Positions 24,111-36,860 of a DNA stretch of 64,000 bases are shown here, piece after piece. Below the pieces are notes generated by a model. It saw only the letters and a list, made by a program, of their open reading frames with translations. It did no database searches and was not told the origin of the DNA. Within the stretch, counting starts at the first letter, position 1; each line of letters opens with the position of its first letter. The stretch comes from Rehmannia glutinosa. Lineage: Eukaryota; Streptophyta; Magnoliopsida; Lamiales; Orobanchaceae. Location of the stretch: the NCBI GenBank assembly GCA_016081115.2, contig CM071930.1, positions 41,019,335 to 41,083,334 on the forward strand, in the 5' to 3' direction. The translations under genes and the position numbers were made by a program.

Positions 24111-24149
24111 GGCCCTAGCCAAAGGAGCACAAGGATTTCTAGCATATTT

Positions 24150-25462
24150 AATGAATAAACCAGGGGATAAGAAGGAGATAAGTGAAATACCAGTAGTGCC
24201 AGAATATTCGGATGTATTTCCCAAAGAACTCACCTCATTACCACCTGATCGGGAGATCGAGTTCACAATTGAAATCTTACCAGGAATAGCACCGATAGCT
24301 AGGATGTCGTATCGAATGGCACCACTCGAGTTACAAGTGTTAAAAACTCAATTACAAAAGTTGTTGAAACTAGGATTCATTCGACCTAGTACATCCCCAT
24401 GGGGAGCTCCTGTGTTATTTGTGAAAAAGAAGGATGGAACATTGCGATTGTGCATTGATTATCGAGAGCTTAATAACATCACTATCAAGACAAATACTCT
24501 CTACCCCGGATCGACGAGCTGTTTGATCAACTTTAGGGAGCCAAAGTATACTCCAAGCTGGATTTACAGCAAGGCTATCATCAATTGAAGATAAAAGATG
24601 CGGACATATCAAAAACAGCTTTTCAAACTAGATACGAACACTACGAATTTGTAGTAATGCCTTTTGGTTTGACCAATGCCCCTGCGACATTCATGGATTT
24701 GATGCACCGCATATTCAGCCCATACCTGGATCAATTTATAGTTATTTTTATTGATGATATTCTTATATACTCCAAAACCGAAGTGGAACACGAGACTCAT
24801 CTAAGAACTATACTAGAAATGCTACAACAACATAAGTTGTATGCCAAATTTAGTAAATGTGAGTTTTGGCTCCACGAAGTGGCCTTTTTAGGTCATGTCA
24901 TTTCTGGTGATGGGATCGCGGTGAATCCCTTAAAGGTGCAGACAGTGGTTGATTGGAAGCGACCGGAAACCGTCACGGAAATTAGAAGTTTATTGGGTCT
25001 TGTAGGATACTATCGTAGATTTATCAAAGATTTTTCCAAAATTGCTGGATCACTTACCCGATTGACTCAAAAGCAGATGAAATACATGTGGGATGATAAA
25101 TGTGAAAAGAGTTTTCAGGCGTTAAAGAAAAGACTCACTACTGCACCTGTACTGGCCCTCCCTGAAGGACTAAAGAATTTCGTGGTATATAGTGATGCGT
25201 CGAGAGAAGGACTGGGTGTTGTACTAATGCAAAATGGTAAAGTGGTGGTTTATGCTTCTCATAAACTTAAGCCCTACAAGGCAAACTATCCTACACATGA
25301 TCTCGAATTGGCATCTATCGTTTTTGCGTTAAAAAAATGGCGACATTACTTGTATAGGGCAGAATTTACAGTTTTTACTGATCATAAGAGCCTCAAATAT
25401 CTTCTCTCTCAAAAGGAGCTGAATTTAAGACAAAGAAGATGTGTTGAGCTATTAGAAGACTA
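24150..25462 (+). pseudogene. Reverse transcriptase and RNase H of Gypsy D (broken)
   Basis: VVPEYSDVFPKELTSLPPDR (near 24192) opens the RT, followed by SPWGAPVLFVKKKDGTLRLC. A frameshift near 24515 garbles the next block. From 24585 the frame is open through VMPFGLTNAPATF and the catalytic FIDD at 24747-24758. RNase H follows with VVYSDASREGLGVVL (near 25180) and FTDHKSLKYLL. It ends in LRQRRCVELLED with a stop at 25461-25463. Confidence 0.9.
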
Positions 25463-27055
25463 ACACTTTGATATACAGTATCACCCGGGTAAGGCCAATG
25501 TGGTCGCTGATGCCTTGAGTAGAAAAACTCAAATTGCTAGGTTAATGATCCGAGAATGTCATTCCTTAGAAGAATTGAGTTGTTGGAATCCTACGATAGT
25601 AGAAACTCATCTCACATGGGCCAACTTATCCTTAAAATTAGATTTATTAGAGGAGATCCGAGAGTCGCAAGGAAGGGATGGCAAATTTAAGGGATTAGTG
25701 GAGAATGTACAACAAGGTGTAAGACCTGATTTCCGTATGGGAGAAGATGGAATTGTGAGGTTCAAAAACAGAATCTGTATACCGAATGATGCAATGCTGA
25801 AGGATAAAATCCTAACTGAAGCCCATCGCTCAAAATACACTATCCACCCTGGTGGAAATAAGATGTATAAGGATCTGAAGAAACACTTCTGGTGGGTGAA
25901 TATAAAGAATCAAGTAGCTGAACATGTAGCAAAATATTTAACGTGTAGACGGGTAAAGGCTGAACATCAGAGACCCTCGGGATTGTTACAACCGTTAGCA
26001 ATCCCTGAATGGAAATGGGAGAAGATCACTATGGATTTTATTACAGATCTACCTAGGACCAGGGGTGGGTAAGACACTATTTGGGTAATTGTAGATCGAT
26101 TAACAAAATCTGCTCATTTCCTACCTGTTCGAAAAACAAATAGTTTGCAAAAATTAGCTCAAGTTTATATAAAAGAGATCGTTAGACTACATGGAATCTC
26201 GACATATATAGTTTCAGACAGAGACCCGAGATTCATTTCTAGATTCTGGAGAAGCCTTCATGAAGGATTAGGAATGAAATTGAGCTTCAGCACCGCGGCG
26301 CACCCTCAGACAAACGGACAATCTGAGAGAACCATTCAAACCTTTGAAGATATGCTAAGGACCTGTGTGCTGGATTTTTCAGGAAATTGGGAGGTACATC
26401 TTCGATGGCGGAATTTTCCTATAACAATAGCTATCAAGCTACTATAGGCACGACACCTTACGAGGCTCTATATGGAAGAAAGTGTAGATCTCCAGTATAT
26501 TGGGAAATCGAAGACAGGTGGACTCCAAAGCAAAAACGAGATTTGCAGTCAACAATTTCAAAAGTAGATTTGGTTCAATATGCGATTGATGGGGTACGAC
26601 TCATTAAGGAAAGGATTCGAACCGCTCAAAGTCGCCAGAAGAGTTATGCAGACAATCGGAGAAAAGAGATAAAGTTTTTCTACGACTTTCCCTAAGGAAA
26701 GGACTAATTCGAGCCAAGAAAGGTGGAAAACTAAGTCCACGCTATGTGGGACCTTATCAAATCCTAGAGAGAATTGGAAAACTGACGTATCGTCTGGAAC
26801 TCCCAAGCGCGTTGGCGGGAATGCATAATGTATATCACGTTTCCTGACTCAAGAAGTATCATCCCAACCCAGAACACATACTCAAAGAAGAATTACCTGA
26901 AGTCCGTGAAGATTTATCATATCTTGAACGACCACTTCGGATTATTGATCAACAAATCAATGAATTGCGCAGAAGCGAAATCCGTAGTGAAGGTAATTTG
27001 GCAACGCCACGATAAACCTCAAGACGCTACTTGGGAACCGAGGAAGAAGAAATGA
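25463..27055 (+). pseudogene. Integrase and chromodomain-like tail of Gypsy D (broken)
   Basis: The integrase zinc domain keeps both His (AHRSKYTIHPGGNKMY), but the first Cys of the expected pair reads Tyr (KYLTCRRVKAEHQ). The catalytic core shows MDFITDLPRTRGG with a stop after it, SDRDPRFISRFW, and HPQTNGQSERTIQ, so all three acidic positions can be seen across frames. After 26690 the frame is broken. VKVIWQRHDKPQDATWEP (26976-27045) resembles the chromodomain-type tail of chromoviruses, which targets integration to chromatin. Confidence 0.8.
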
Positions 27056-27118
27056 GATCAAGTTATCGAACTTTTTATGAAGGAATTTGGGGGCCAAATT
27101 CTTTAAAGGAGGGGAGTA

Positions 27119-28738
27119 TGTGAGACCCCGCGTCTGGATAACTTGGAATCGTCATTTTTAAGGTTTTTAATTATTAAGTCTATTTAATTCATGTTTAATT
27201 TTTATATGTGGAATTTTGAAAATAAATTTTCCTAGGTAATTTATCATTTATTTATTTACACTTGGGTATAATATATGTTTTTATTTGTTATTAAAATTTT
27301 TGTGCATTTAAACATAATGTTTTTTTTTAAATAAGAATACAAATGTCATTAAGTGATTAACTAGAATGACATGCAAAAGAGAATGACGTGCAAAAGAATA
27401 TGAAGTGATGATTGGTACATCCATTTTTAGTTAAAAAAGAAAAAAACGGCAGACCTTAGACAAAGAGTAAATTGGACAATTGGAAAATAATATTTGAATA
27501 TTAAAATAGGTGCTATTAGAAATAAGTGAACACATAAGCACATTCATGTTACTACCCCTTTTACTACTTGACACCTTGCACCATACAAAACTCATCACAC
27601 AAATGTTTTAAATTTTCTGCACTCACCTTCTCACACCCGTTTACCAAAGTAAAGGTGGGCAAATATTCTTTTTCCAAACAAAAAATAATTTTGCTTTTAA
27701 TTTCACGAATTTCGTAACTTCACGAGATACGTTATTTTTAGTATAATTCAGTTGTTAAAAAAAATGTTTGTATCGTTCATAGTTTTAATTCACACTTGCA
27801 TTGTGATTGTTTTAACTGTTTGACTTGATATCTGGACAAATAAATAACACAGTGATAATTAACAATATTGACTGTTCGAGTCTATTGCGGTGGGTAAGTG
27901 GGACAATGGATCGAACAGGTTGCATGTGGTCCTTATCTGACTACTCATGTGCCTATTCCCATTTTCTGGTCGGGCCGGAGACAGCGACAGAACTTGGGTC
28001 GTAGTACGGTATGTTCCGGAATATGATGATCTCTAGGTAAAAGCCCATAGCTAAAGAGACGTCGAGCCAACTGGGAGGGATAAGGTGATTGGGCTTTGGC
28101 CAAATACTGTTTAGGATCTATAAGGAGAACCGAAAGATCTCGTGGTCTGGACGATTAATACGATTATCCTACGTTTCATCGCTCACGGGTTGACTGATTC
28201 TGATCGACCGACTAAATCGACACTAAAAAACGGAAAATCTAAATAAATTGTTGTTCTTTTCCTGTTCTAATGGGTTATTATTGGGCATGTTTGTTTGTTG
28301 TTTGTGCATCATGAAATCATAAAATAAAATTATCTTCTTAACAGTGCATTCCACTTCCCCACCTACTGGGCTTGTTTAGCTCACCCCACATTTTGTTTCC
28401 TTTTGAAAATCTTTCCGAAGGCGAGAACAATCAAAATAGCGAGACAGACACATCACTTCCGCATAATATTAGCTTAAATTTGCACTTTTCTTTTGAGCCA
28501 TGTAATGGCTTGTATATATTTTTGTTACGTCCTTTTGAGGACGACTTGTAAAATATAGGGTTGACGTCGGATTTTTGTACTTCAGACTTCCGTTGTATAT
28601 TATTTTGTCATAGTAAGTGTTGCAATTTTGAACTAGATGTTCGAGAAGAATTTGGCTTGTATGGTTATTATGGTTTGTAATGACTGTTGTATATTATTAT
28701 AGTTTACTTTATTATATTTCATATGTTGGGGCGTGACA
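27119..28738 (+). repeat. 3' LTR of Gypsy D (1620 bp)
   Basis: It follows the polypurine tract AAAGGAGGGGAGTA and starts TGTGAGACCCCG; it ends GGGGCGTGACA, then CAGGT. It lacks about 770 bases present in the 5' LTR; the gap lies at about 27651, where both LTRs have TTTAC/GTTAC, so a microhomology deletion is likely. Confidence 0.9.
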
Positions 28739-28743
28739 CAGGT

Positions 28744-30640
28744 TTTCTAGGGAACAACTGAGAGCCAAGGAAACTGGTACATGGATAGTGGTTGTTCCAG
28801 ACATATGACATGAAACAAGAGAAATCTGTCAAAGTTCAAGGAAATCAAAGGTGCAAAAGTCATATTTTGAGGAAATGAAGCTCCAGGGGAGATCAAAGGC
28901 ACAGGGTCGATAAAGAAGAATGGACTGGAGATCACAGGTGTTGCATATGTTGAAGGTCTCTATTTCAATCTACTAAGCATCAACCAACTTTGTGACAAAG
29001 GCTACAATGTGGGATTCAACATGGGAGTATGCCAAATAAAAGATGTTGAATCAAATAAAATTGTGCTACAAGGAACAAGGCAGAAAAACATGTATGTAGT
29101 GGATTAGTCAACTGCTATACCAAGAACATGTCTGCTAGCAAAGAGTGCAGTCGAATCAAGTTGGTTGTGGCACAAGAAGCTGAGTCACCTGAACTTCAAG
29201 ACAATCAACAAGCTTGCAAGGAGTCATCTTGTAGAAGGATTTTTTGACTCAGTATACAAGAAAGAAACCATATGTGATGCATGCCAGATGGGAAAGCAAA
29301 TCAAGTCATCCTTCAAGGATAAGCCAAGTCCATCTTCAACAAGGATACTACATTTGTTGCATATGGATTTATTTGGTCCTGTTGAACCAGCCGACAGCAT
29401 CAGTGGAAAGACATACACCTTAGTGGTGGTGGATGATTACTCAAGATATACATGGACAATTTTCATGTGTAAAAAGAAGGAAACACTGCAGAAACTGTCT
29501 CAACTAATGAGAATAGTTCAATATGAGAAGAGCCAAACCATTATAAAGATAAGATTTGACAGGTGAACTGAGTTTATCAATGGGATTATAACTCAGTATT
29601 GTGTTGAAAATGGTATTGCTCATGAGTTGTCCGCTACTAGAACTCTAGAGCAATATGGAGTAGCTGAAAGAAGAAACAGAACTCTCAAGGAAGCTGCTAG
29701 GACAATTTTAGCTGAAGTTGGATTGCCTAAGAGATTTTGGGCTGAAGCCATAAATACAGCATGCTATACTCAGAATAGATGCATGATCAATAGGCAATTA
29801 ACCAAGACTCCCTATGAGATTTGGACAGGGAGAAAGCGACATGTTGGATATTTCAAGATCTTTGGATGCAAGTATTTCATCCACAACAATGGCAGGAACT
29901 ACTTGAGAGCTTTTGATGCTAAAGCTGATGAAGGTATCGTTTTGGGATACTCAGCTGAAAGTAAAACCTATAGAGTGCTAAAAAAGAGGACTATGGTCAC
30001 AGAAGAGTCTATCCATGTGGTATTTGATAAGCCAAATGTAAATGGAGTAGACATTGATGAGCTAGCAGAGAAGCAGAATCAGCCAACTATACAGAAGAGT
30101 CATTATGTTGATGCAGATGTGAGAACACTCAACCCTGAAGATGATGAGATAGCTGAATCTCAAAGACAGCTGGAAGGTCTGCAGCTGAATGATGACGAAG
30201 AATCTGTTCAAGACAACTTAGCTGCAAGACGGTTGAATCCAACAAACTTACTCCAACTAGATGTGAGATGGCTGAGAGACCATCCACCTGAGTTAATCAT
30301 TGGAGATGTCAGAGATGGCATTAGAACCAGATCCAGAGTTCAACATGAAGTTATGGTCACTTGTTTTATTTCCTAAATAGAACCTAAAGATGTGTCTCAA
30401 GCATTTGATGACACACATTAGATTCAGGCTATGCAAGAAGAGTTGAATCAGTTTGAAAGAAACAAAGTATGAGAATTAGTTCAAAGGCCTACTCACCAAA
30501 ATGTCATGGGTACTAAGTGGGTATTCAGAAACAAGATGAATGAGGAAGGATTTGTTCTTAGAAATAAAGCAAGATTGGTAACCAAAGGTATTGCCAAGAT
30601 GAATGTATAGATTTTGATGAAACCTTTGCTCTTGTTGTCA
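28744..30640 (+). pseudogene. Protease, integrase and linker of Copia C (broken)
   Basis: The protease site WYMDSGCSRHMT is at about 28770-28805. WHKKLSHLNFKTINKLAR starts at 29168, followed by CDACQMGKQ, the core VVVDDYSRYTW, and a complete VAERRNRTLKEAARTILAEV that Copia A has lost. 29627-30376 is open through the RKIFGCK-like and GYSAESKTYRV motifs to the acidic linker. Stops at 29563, 30376 and 30418 and a frameshift near 30590 kill it. Confidence 0.9.
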
Positions 30641-31715
30641 GATTAGAAGCAATAAGAATGTTTCTTGCTTATGCTTTACACAATAACTTCACTGTATATC
30701 AAATGGATGTGAAGAGTGCATTTCTAAATGGACTTTTAGAAGAAGAAGTCTATGTTGAACAACCTCCAAGTTTTGAGCAGAAAACTATTGTAGACAAAGT
30801 ATACAAGCTCAAGAAGGTACTGTACGGATTGAAACAAGCACCAAGAGCATGGTTTGACACATTGTCACAATTCCTTATTGATAATGGATTTACCAAAGGA
30901 AAAGTTAATAGGACACTCTTCAAAATTCAAGATGGAGAGAGTATACTGCTTGTTCAAATATATGTGGATGATATCATCTTTGGATCCACAAACAAAGAAC
31001 TCGTGTGATAAGTTCTCGAACCTCATGCAAGGGAAGTTTGAAATGAGCATGATGGGAGAGCTGACTTTCTTCTTAGGGCTTCAAGTCAAGCAAATGAAGG
31101 ATGGAACCTTTATAAGTCAAACTAAATATACCAGAGATTTAATGAAGAAATTTGATATGGAAGAAAGTCATCAGTGAAGATTCATATGAACACTTCAATC
31201 AAGATGGATATGAATGCAGATGGCAAAGTTGTTGATCAAACCAGATATAGAGTCCTCATTGGATCATTGCTCTATTTAACAGCAAGCAGACTAGACATCA
31301 CCTTTGTTGTAGGTGTATGTGCTAGATTTCAATCTGCACCAAAAAGAGTCACATGATTGCATCTAAGAGAATCCTAAGGTATTTGAAGGGATGCCAAGAA
31401 GTTGGCTTATGGTATCCAAAGGATGGAGGATTCAAGCTGGTAGGATACTCAGACTCAGACTATGTTAGATGTAGAGTGGAAAAGAAGAGTACATCAGGCA
31501 CCTGTCAAATGCTTGGAAATAGATTGGTTTCTTGGTTCAGCAAGAAATAAAATTCAATAGCTACATCGACAGTTGAAGCAGAGTACATAGCTGTGGGCAC
31601 CTGTTGTACCCAAGTTCTCTAGATTAGACACCAGCTGAGAGACTATGATATAGAAGAAAAAGAATTTGAATCATGTGTGATAATACAAGTGCTATTGCAA
31701 TTACTCATAATCCAG
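30641..31715 (+). pseudogene. Reverse transcriptase and RNase H of Copia C (3' truncated)
   Basis: VYQMDVKSAFLNGLLEEEVY opens the block, then LYGLKQAPRAWFDTL. The catalytic YVDD is intact (about 30961-30972). Frameshifts occur near 31005, 31155 and 31350. RNase H begins at GYSDSDYVRCRVEKKSTSG. The text ends at 31715 in AITHNP, where the family continues with VQHSKTKHI. The LTR E begins at the next base. Confidence 0.9.
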
Positions 31716-34700
31716 TGTAGCCGCTATCCCGATTGGCACGACGCGTCTCTACAAAGTGGAGCCAGCTAAGCCCTAGAACGTCATAATCATGATTATACCC
31801 GAATCTTACGACTCAATCGCCCGCCGACTCTCCTATCCGGCTCGAGGTTGGGAGTTGGACGATGGCGGCGGCATGAGATCGTAGCTGAGCTACCCATCCC
31901 ATACACGACTTATCCATTCCACAAATCCGTCAATTCATATCAGTTGGTCCAACCCAGATCGATCGATCAAGAGACCCGGTCGTTCATAGACTCGCCGCGT
32001 CCGATATTCAATCAGTCAGTCATTGACACAACATAGAAATCAGAGGGGTAATCTAGCCGGTTCTATTCATTGATTCGGTGTATTATGCTGAAGTTCTTAA
32101 TAATGTTCAGCTTATGAGGGCGAGGAAGTCACCTTATTATTGTTACAAATAGTCGGTATGAAAATCTCGAATAAATTCAGATAAAAATTTTAAAATAGAA
32201 ATTTTAATTAAATAAAATATTTTAATGTTTCATGAATAAACTGAATAAAATAATTTCCTATGACCTTGGTGAATTTTATTGTAAAATAAAACATTTTAAT
32301 TAAAGAGGGAAATTTATGTCGTGTTTAAAAATTCCATAAGTTGTGATCCCGGACTCGAAAAAAGGCAAGGCCAGTCTCTAGTTTTTCTAAAGATTCTAGA
32401 AAATCATATTTTCAGGGTCTTGGGGTCAAATTTTCAAAAATTACAGGTCAGTCCCAAAATCTTCCCAAATTAGTATTTTTGACCAAATACTTTTATAAAT
32501 AGATATCTCTTAAAACGGAAAATGTATTAACGAGATTCCAAGTCTAATAACTTATTTGGGGCAGTATGTATATGTGTTAAAAGCAGTTTCAAAAAATTCC
32601 CAGATTTAGTACCAATTTTTTGAAAAATTCCATTTTGGCCCCAAGGGTAATTTTACCATTGAGGGCTCGTTTCAAGCCCGTTTTTCGTGAGATTTGGACT
32701 AAAGGTCCAAAATGCTATTTGAAATAAGTTTGTACTATTCTCGGGGCAGTGGCTGTCTTATTTTCAAAATTCACAGTTTAGTCCCCTAAAGTTCGAAAAA
32801 TTATTGTTTTGGTGACTAAATATTTTTATATTTGCATTAGCTTAACCCGAAGGGTCCCACTTATTATTTATCATATACATATTATTTTTACAGTAATTTC
32901 AGTCCAAAATTTCAAAAATTACCAGAGATTCCCACAGTTTTTGGTTTTATCACTTTTGGTTCTACATTTTGCTTTATTCACAAAAATAGCCCAAACTCGA
33001 TTTTGTTCACAATTTCATATGTCCAGAATACTTGTATAACATATAAAAGAATAAATTTCTCATGTCCTCAGTTATTTTGAACATATATATAAAAAGAAGG
33101 ATAAAAGCATACAAAAATTAATTTTAAGCAATAATCACTTTTGTCATAAATCTAACTACACATATATTATTTTTTTCAAAATTTTCAAGAATAAATAACA
33201 CTGAAAATTTTGACAAAATATCATACATCATATAACACATGCATCATCATGTTTTTTATGCAAAATAATGAGAGATTTGAAAGAGTTTTATCCCACCTCT
33301 TGTCTCTTGGCAGTAAGTTGGTCTAGGTAATTTCTCTTTCTTAGAACACTTCCTTAAGGTCCCAAACTTCTTAGGGCAGCCCCTATTTTGGGAGATTTGG
33401 GTGTCAAAATGTGAAGAAAAAATGGAGAGAAAAAGAAATAAGGAAGAGTTTAAAGTCTATGAAGTTCTTGTTTCTTGAAAGCTCCTTAAAAATCACAATC
33501 TTCAAGCATATTGCTCCTTAACTTTCAGTCCTATCCCTCCATTTTCCAAATTTTTCGTCCTTAAGGGGTTTGAGAGGGAGAGAGTTGGGTGTTGTGTGGT
33601 GAAAATGGCTAGCAAGATAATGAAATCTTCATCCTAGCCTCTTTACTCTAGACACTCAAGTGTTTTTGGAAGCTAGCAAATTTGGGGCTCATGCTTGCAT
33701 AGGTAGAAGCAAAGACTTGTTGGAGTGGATGAAGGCTTTCATGCTTTAGTGAATAAGACAAAAGGAAAAACAAGACTTGTATGTCCTCTCATATAAATCA
33801 AATCTTATATCTATCTTACTTATATAATTAGTCATCTAGTTATAAGGTGTCTATTAATTCGCAAGTAGTATCATCACTTATAATCTAAGGTATTAAATAG
33901 AACTAGAACCAATAGCACAAGTCAAATATATCAATCAAGCAATTAATCAAATTATAAAATTATTTGAAATATATAAATATAATTTTCCAAATTAATAAAC
34001 TATTTAAATAAATATATGCTACAAGAAAATAATTAGTTGTTAATAGAGAAATCAACCGATTAATGTATCACGTTGAGAGTTGAAAGAAATCAACAATCAA
34101 AAGAAATGAAAATATGTGTTATTATATATACCATAAAATAAAAATGATTTTAAGTATAAATGATATATCTATTATTAGCTAAATCAAATAGTAATTAATT
34201 CAACAAATCAAGAATGAGACACTTTGCTATTTTAATATAAAGGTCGGATTTTTAACAAAATAAATCTCGAACACCATTCTTTCAAAAATTGAAATTTTAC
34301 TAGATGAACCTTCAAAACATGAGTCATTGTCTTTGTTAAAGTATTAAATTAGTAGTAGATGGTTATAATAGATTATAAAATGAAATAGTTTGTTTGAAAA
34401 GCATAAATTCGTTTCTCAATAAAATAAGTTCAAATACTACTCTAATTTATGCCAAGAATTTCAAAAATCATAATAAATTTTTGTTAACTCGAGATAATAG
34501 ATTTGGAGTAAAATATTGAATTTATCGAAATGAATATTTTAAAATCTCAAAAATTAAGACGTAGTTTCTTTTAAATAAATAAAAAAATTTATTTTGATCG
34601 ATTGAGCAATAGTAGCTTTATGAAAAATGACTAAATATAAATGTTATCGTCGTTAAAAAAATATGGCGACAAGAGTTTTATTTTTCAAATACTAAAGAAT

Positions 34701-34953
34701 AGATTTTAAATAGCATTTTACCGAATCAAATTGTAAAAAAAATGATAATAGTCGTCAAATTTAAGTAATAACATAAATCAATTGTATTATCACATAAATA
34801 GGTAATAAATTAAGTGACGTTAATATTGATAACATATCGTATTATGTAAAATAAATAGTGAATATAAGAATAATTAACTGGAATACTAAAATAATATATC
34901 GGGAAATATATGTGGATCGTGTCGTCTATGGTATAAAAATCTGAGGCCTCACA
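31716..34953 (-). repeat. Lone Gypsy LTR E, minus strand (3.2 kb)
   Basis: Read on the minus strand it starts TGTGAGGCCTCAGATTTT at 34953, the typical start of Tekay-type LTRs. It ends GGCTACA at 31716, giving TG...CA ends. A GC-richer block near its minus-strand end (31720-32060) resembles the GC block of the D LTR: compare AGAGACGCGTCGTGCCAATC with AGAGACGCCGAGCCAACTGG in D. The middle is AT-rich with several loose repeats of about 130 bases (32400-33000). No internal region or matching target duplication is seen. It abuts truncated Copia C. Confidence 0.6.
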
Positions 34954-35134
34954 TTTTCATCATACTAATTATGTTATACAACACTATTAGCACTTTATTA
35001 ATAACATTATATAATAATTATTAAATTTATGATGTTATAATAACGAAATTATACATTAGTGTTATAATGCTAATACTATTTTATAAATTATAGTTTTAGG
35101 CATAATCAACAATAAAAAAAAAAAAAAAAAAAAA
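34954..35134. other. AT-rich stretch ending in a run of 21 A
   Basis: It contains a weak inverted repeat (TATTAGCA near 34985, TGCTAATA near 35079) and an uninterrupted A run at 35114-35134. The run has the wrong orientation to be the tail of the neighbouring minus-strand LINE. It could be the tail of a small plus-strand retroposon, but I recognise no body. Confidence 0.4.
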
Positions 35135-35219
35135 CCTATGGGGCCACGTTCTCCCATAAGAGCAGTAGCTCCGTCTTTGATGGAATGGAATTTCTTCCTC
35201 ATGGCAGTCAGATTTGGAA
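35135..35219 (-). pseudogene. Continuation of LINE ORF1 beyond the Helitron
   Basis: If the Helitron is removed, minus-strand base 40624 joins 35219 and the LINE ORF1 frame continues without stop (SKSDCHEEEIPFHQRRSYC) for about 28 codons to the A run. This supports a precise Helitron insertion between A and T. Confidence 0.65.
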
Positions 35220-35578
35220 TCTATATATATATAAAAGCAAAATGGTTTCTAAAATTGTTTTCCTGCCTAAATGACACTTTCTAAAAACTTTTTATGATTT
35301 TTTTATTTTTTTTTTCGGATTTTGGAATCCAAATTAATATGGTTGACTTTTAAATTTTGGTATGTATACTGAAATTAAGGAGAAAACATACATGGAAGAT
35401 TAATTTTAGTATCCCATTCAATAATATATCCTATTCAATTTAGTTAAATATGGTTTAAATTGACTAAATGACTATAAAAAAAATACCGAAATTAAGGCTA
35501 AATCTTGATTGCAATCACAAATAAATGTTGAATCTTTTTCTATAGAGCATGATTTAAAATCGGAAATGCTTAAATATT

Positions 35579-35579
35579 T

Positions 35580-35610
<31 letters not shown>

Positions 35611-35615
35611 TATAA
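35579..35615. repeat. TATATC/TA microsatellite
   Basis: Several TATATC units pass into (TA)n. It lies inside Helitron 1. Confidence 0.8.
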
Positions 35616-35749
35616 TAAGTGAGTCCTCTTTAAGTAGTAACCAAAGGTTTTTCCCACCTAAAATATCCTTCCGCAATTAGTAAAACAAAATTTTACCAAT
35701 TAATATTAAGATTGGTTATAATTATAATTATTGTTCGATTTAAATCAAA

Positions 35750-35913
35750 ATACGTGATAAGATCAAATCAAAATTATTTGAAATTAAGTAAGGTAAAGTT
35801 CAAAATTGTTTTTTTGGAAAGTTTGACCATTTTTATACGTGATAAGATCAAATCAAAATTATTTGTAATTAATTAAGGTAAAAATTGTTTTTTTGAAAGT
35901 TTGACCATTTTTA
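35750..35913. repeat. Tandem duplication of about 80 bases
   Basis: ACGTGATAAGATCAAATCAA occurs at about 35752 and 35838. Each copy continues to AAAGTTTGACCATTTTTAT; the second copy is about ten bases shorter. Noncoding, in Helitron 1. Confidence 0.8.
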
Positions 35914-36540
35914 TTGATTATAATCGGATATCCGGTCAATTTAAGTTTAGATATAGTAATAATCTAACCAAATTTCTACAAAGATTACATTGAATCAATT
36001 CTGGATATTGATTGATTAAATACAACTTTTAAATATACTGTACACTTATATCAGACTTTTATAATAGGAAACATTATTAAAATTTTAATTCTAAAATTAT
36101 TTAACAAAACTTAACAAATACTGAACGCAATAAAAAAATTAAAAAATACAAGATACAAATCTTTATAAAGGAAACAAATTTCAATTAGCAGCATATTTTC
36201 CAAAAAAATATCATATATTACAAAAATATTTTGGCAACAAAATACAAACCAGCTACACAATAATATTCAGACGTTATATCTGGAAAGAATATCAAAATTT
36301 TAAAGATTTGATAATGATGTTACAAAACATGACAAAATAACAAAAAAATCTTAATTTTCTTAAATAATCTCCTCAGCCCTCATATAAATAAGTTTTTATT
36401 GACGCCATTTTTACGGCCTCCAAACTCTCAAATACATGATTTACCTGTAAAAAAAGTATTTCTGTTAATTTTTCACAGGTATACAGAAATGGCATCGATG
36501 ACGATGAGTTCAGTTATTGCACGTCGTATAGAAAGCCCGC

Positions 36541-36650
36541 GTATAATGATAGAAGCCAAACAGAATATGTAGCGCACATATAATGATAGAAGCTAAACAA
36601 AGTCTGGAATGCACGTATAATGATAGAAGCCAAACCGAGTGTGGAATGTG
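36541..36650. repeat. Three 37-bp tandem repeats
   Basis: TATAATGATAGAAGC recurs at 36542, 36579 and 36616, an exact 37-bp period. The spacer parts (for example CAAACAGAATATGTAGCGCA) vary more. In Helitron 1. Confidence 0.9.
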
Positions 36651-36860
36651 TTTTTGATGTTGAGGTATCAATTTTGTTTTTTATACAAAACATATTATGG
36701 TAAATTAAAATAAATTTCAATTTATCTGTTCTCAGGGTGACATGATTTATGGCACTACAAAGAAGATTCATGTGTGCAATATAAGAACTGCTTGACGGAA
36801 GGCTGCGTGTTAAACTGATAAATACAAACAACATATGGGAAATACAAGATTATGTTTCAT

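Larger units (their letters stand above)
19055..28738 (+). mobile_element. Ty3/Gypsy chromovirus-like element D inserted in Copia C
   Basis: LTRs begin TGTGAGACCCCGCG and end GTGACA. The element is flanked by the 5-bp duplication CAGGT (19050-19054 and 28739-28743). The internal order is extra ORF, gag, protease, RT, RNase H, integrase, chromodomain-like tail, polypurine tract, which is Gypsy order; the tail and LTR type point to the Tekay/Del clade. A piece of Copia sequence (21415-21668) lies where the primer binding site should be, and the two LTRs differ by about 0.74 kb in length. All main enzymes are broken. Confidence 0.9.
16860..31715 (+). mobile_element. Copia element C, same family as A, split by Gypsy element D
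   Basis: Order: truncated 5' LTR, gag, (Gypsy D inserted at 19055-28738), protease, integrase, reverse transcriptase, RNase H. The two halves join exactly across the CAGGT duplication of D, and the join matches the unbroken text of Copia A at about 1081. The 3' end is missing: the RNase H text stops at 31715 against the LTR E. The extra ORF and 3' LTR are therefore lost. Confidence 0.9.

Noticed and set aside
31720..32060. GC-richer block considered as inserted mitochondrial DNA
   Set aside because: No mitochondrial gene was recognised, and read on the minus strand it resembles the GC block of the Gypsy D LTR and continues a Tekay-type LTR starting at 34953.
35114..35134. A run as poly(A) tail of the LINE with ORF1 at 40624-41298
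   Set aside because: The LINE is on the minus strand, where this run is T, so the orientation is wrong.
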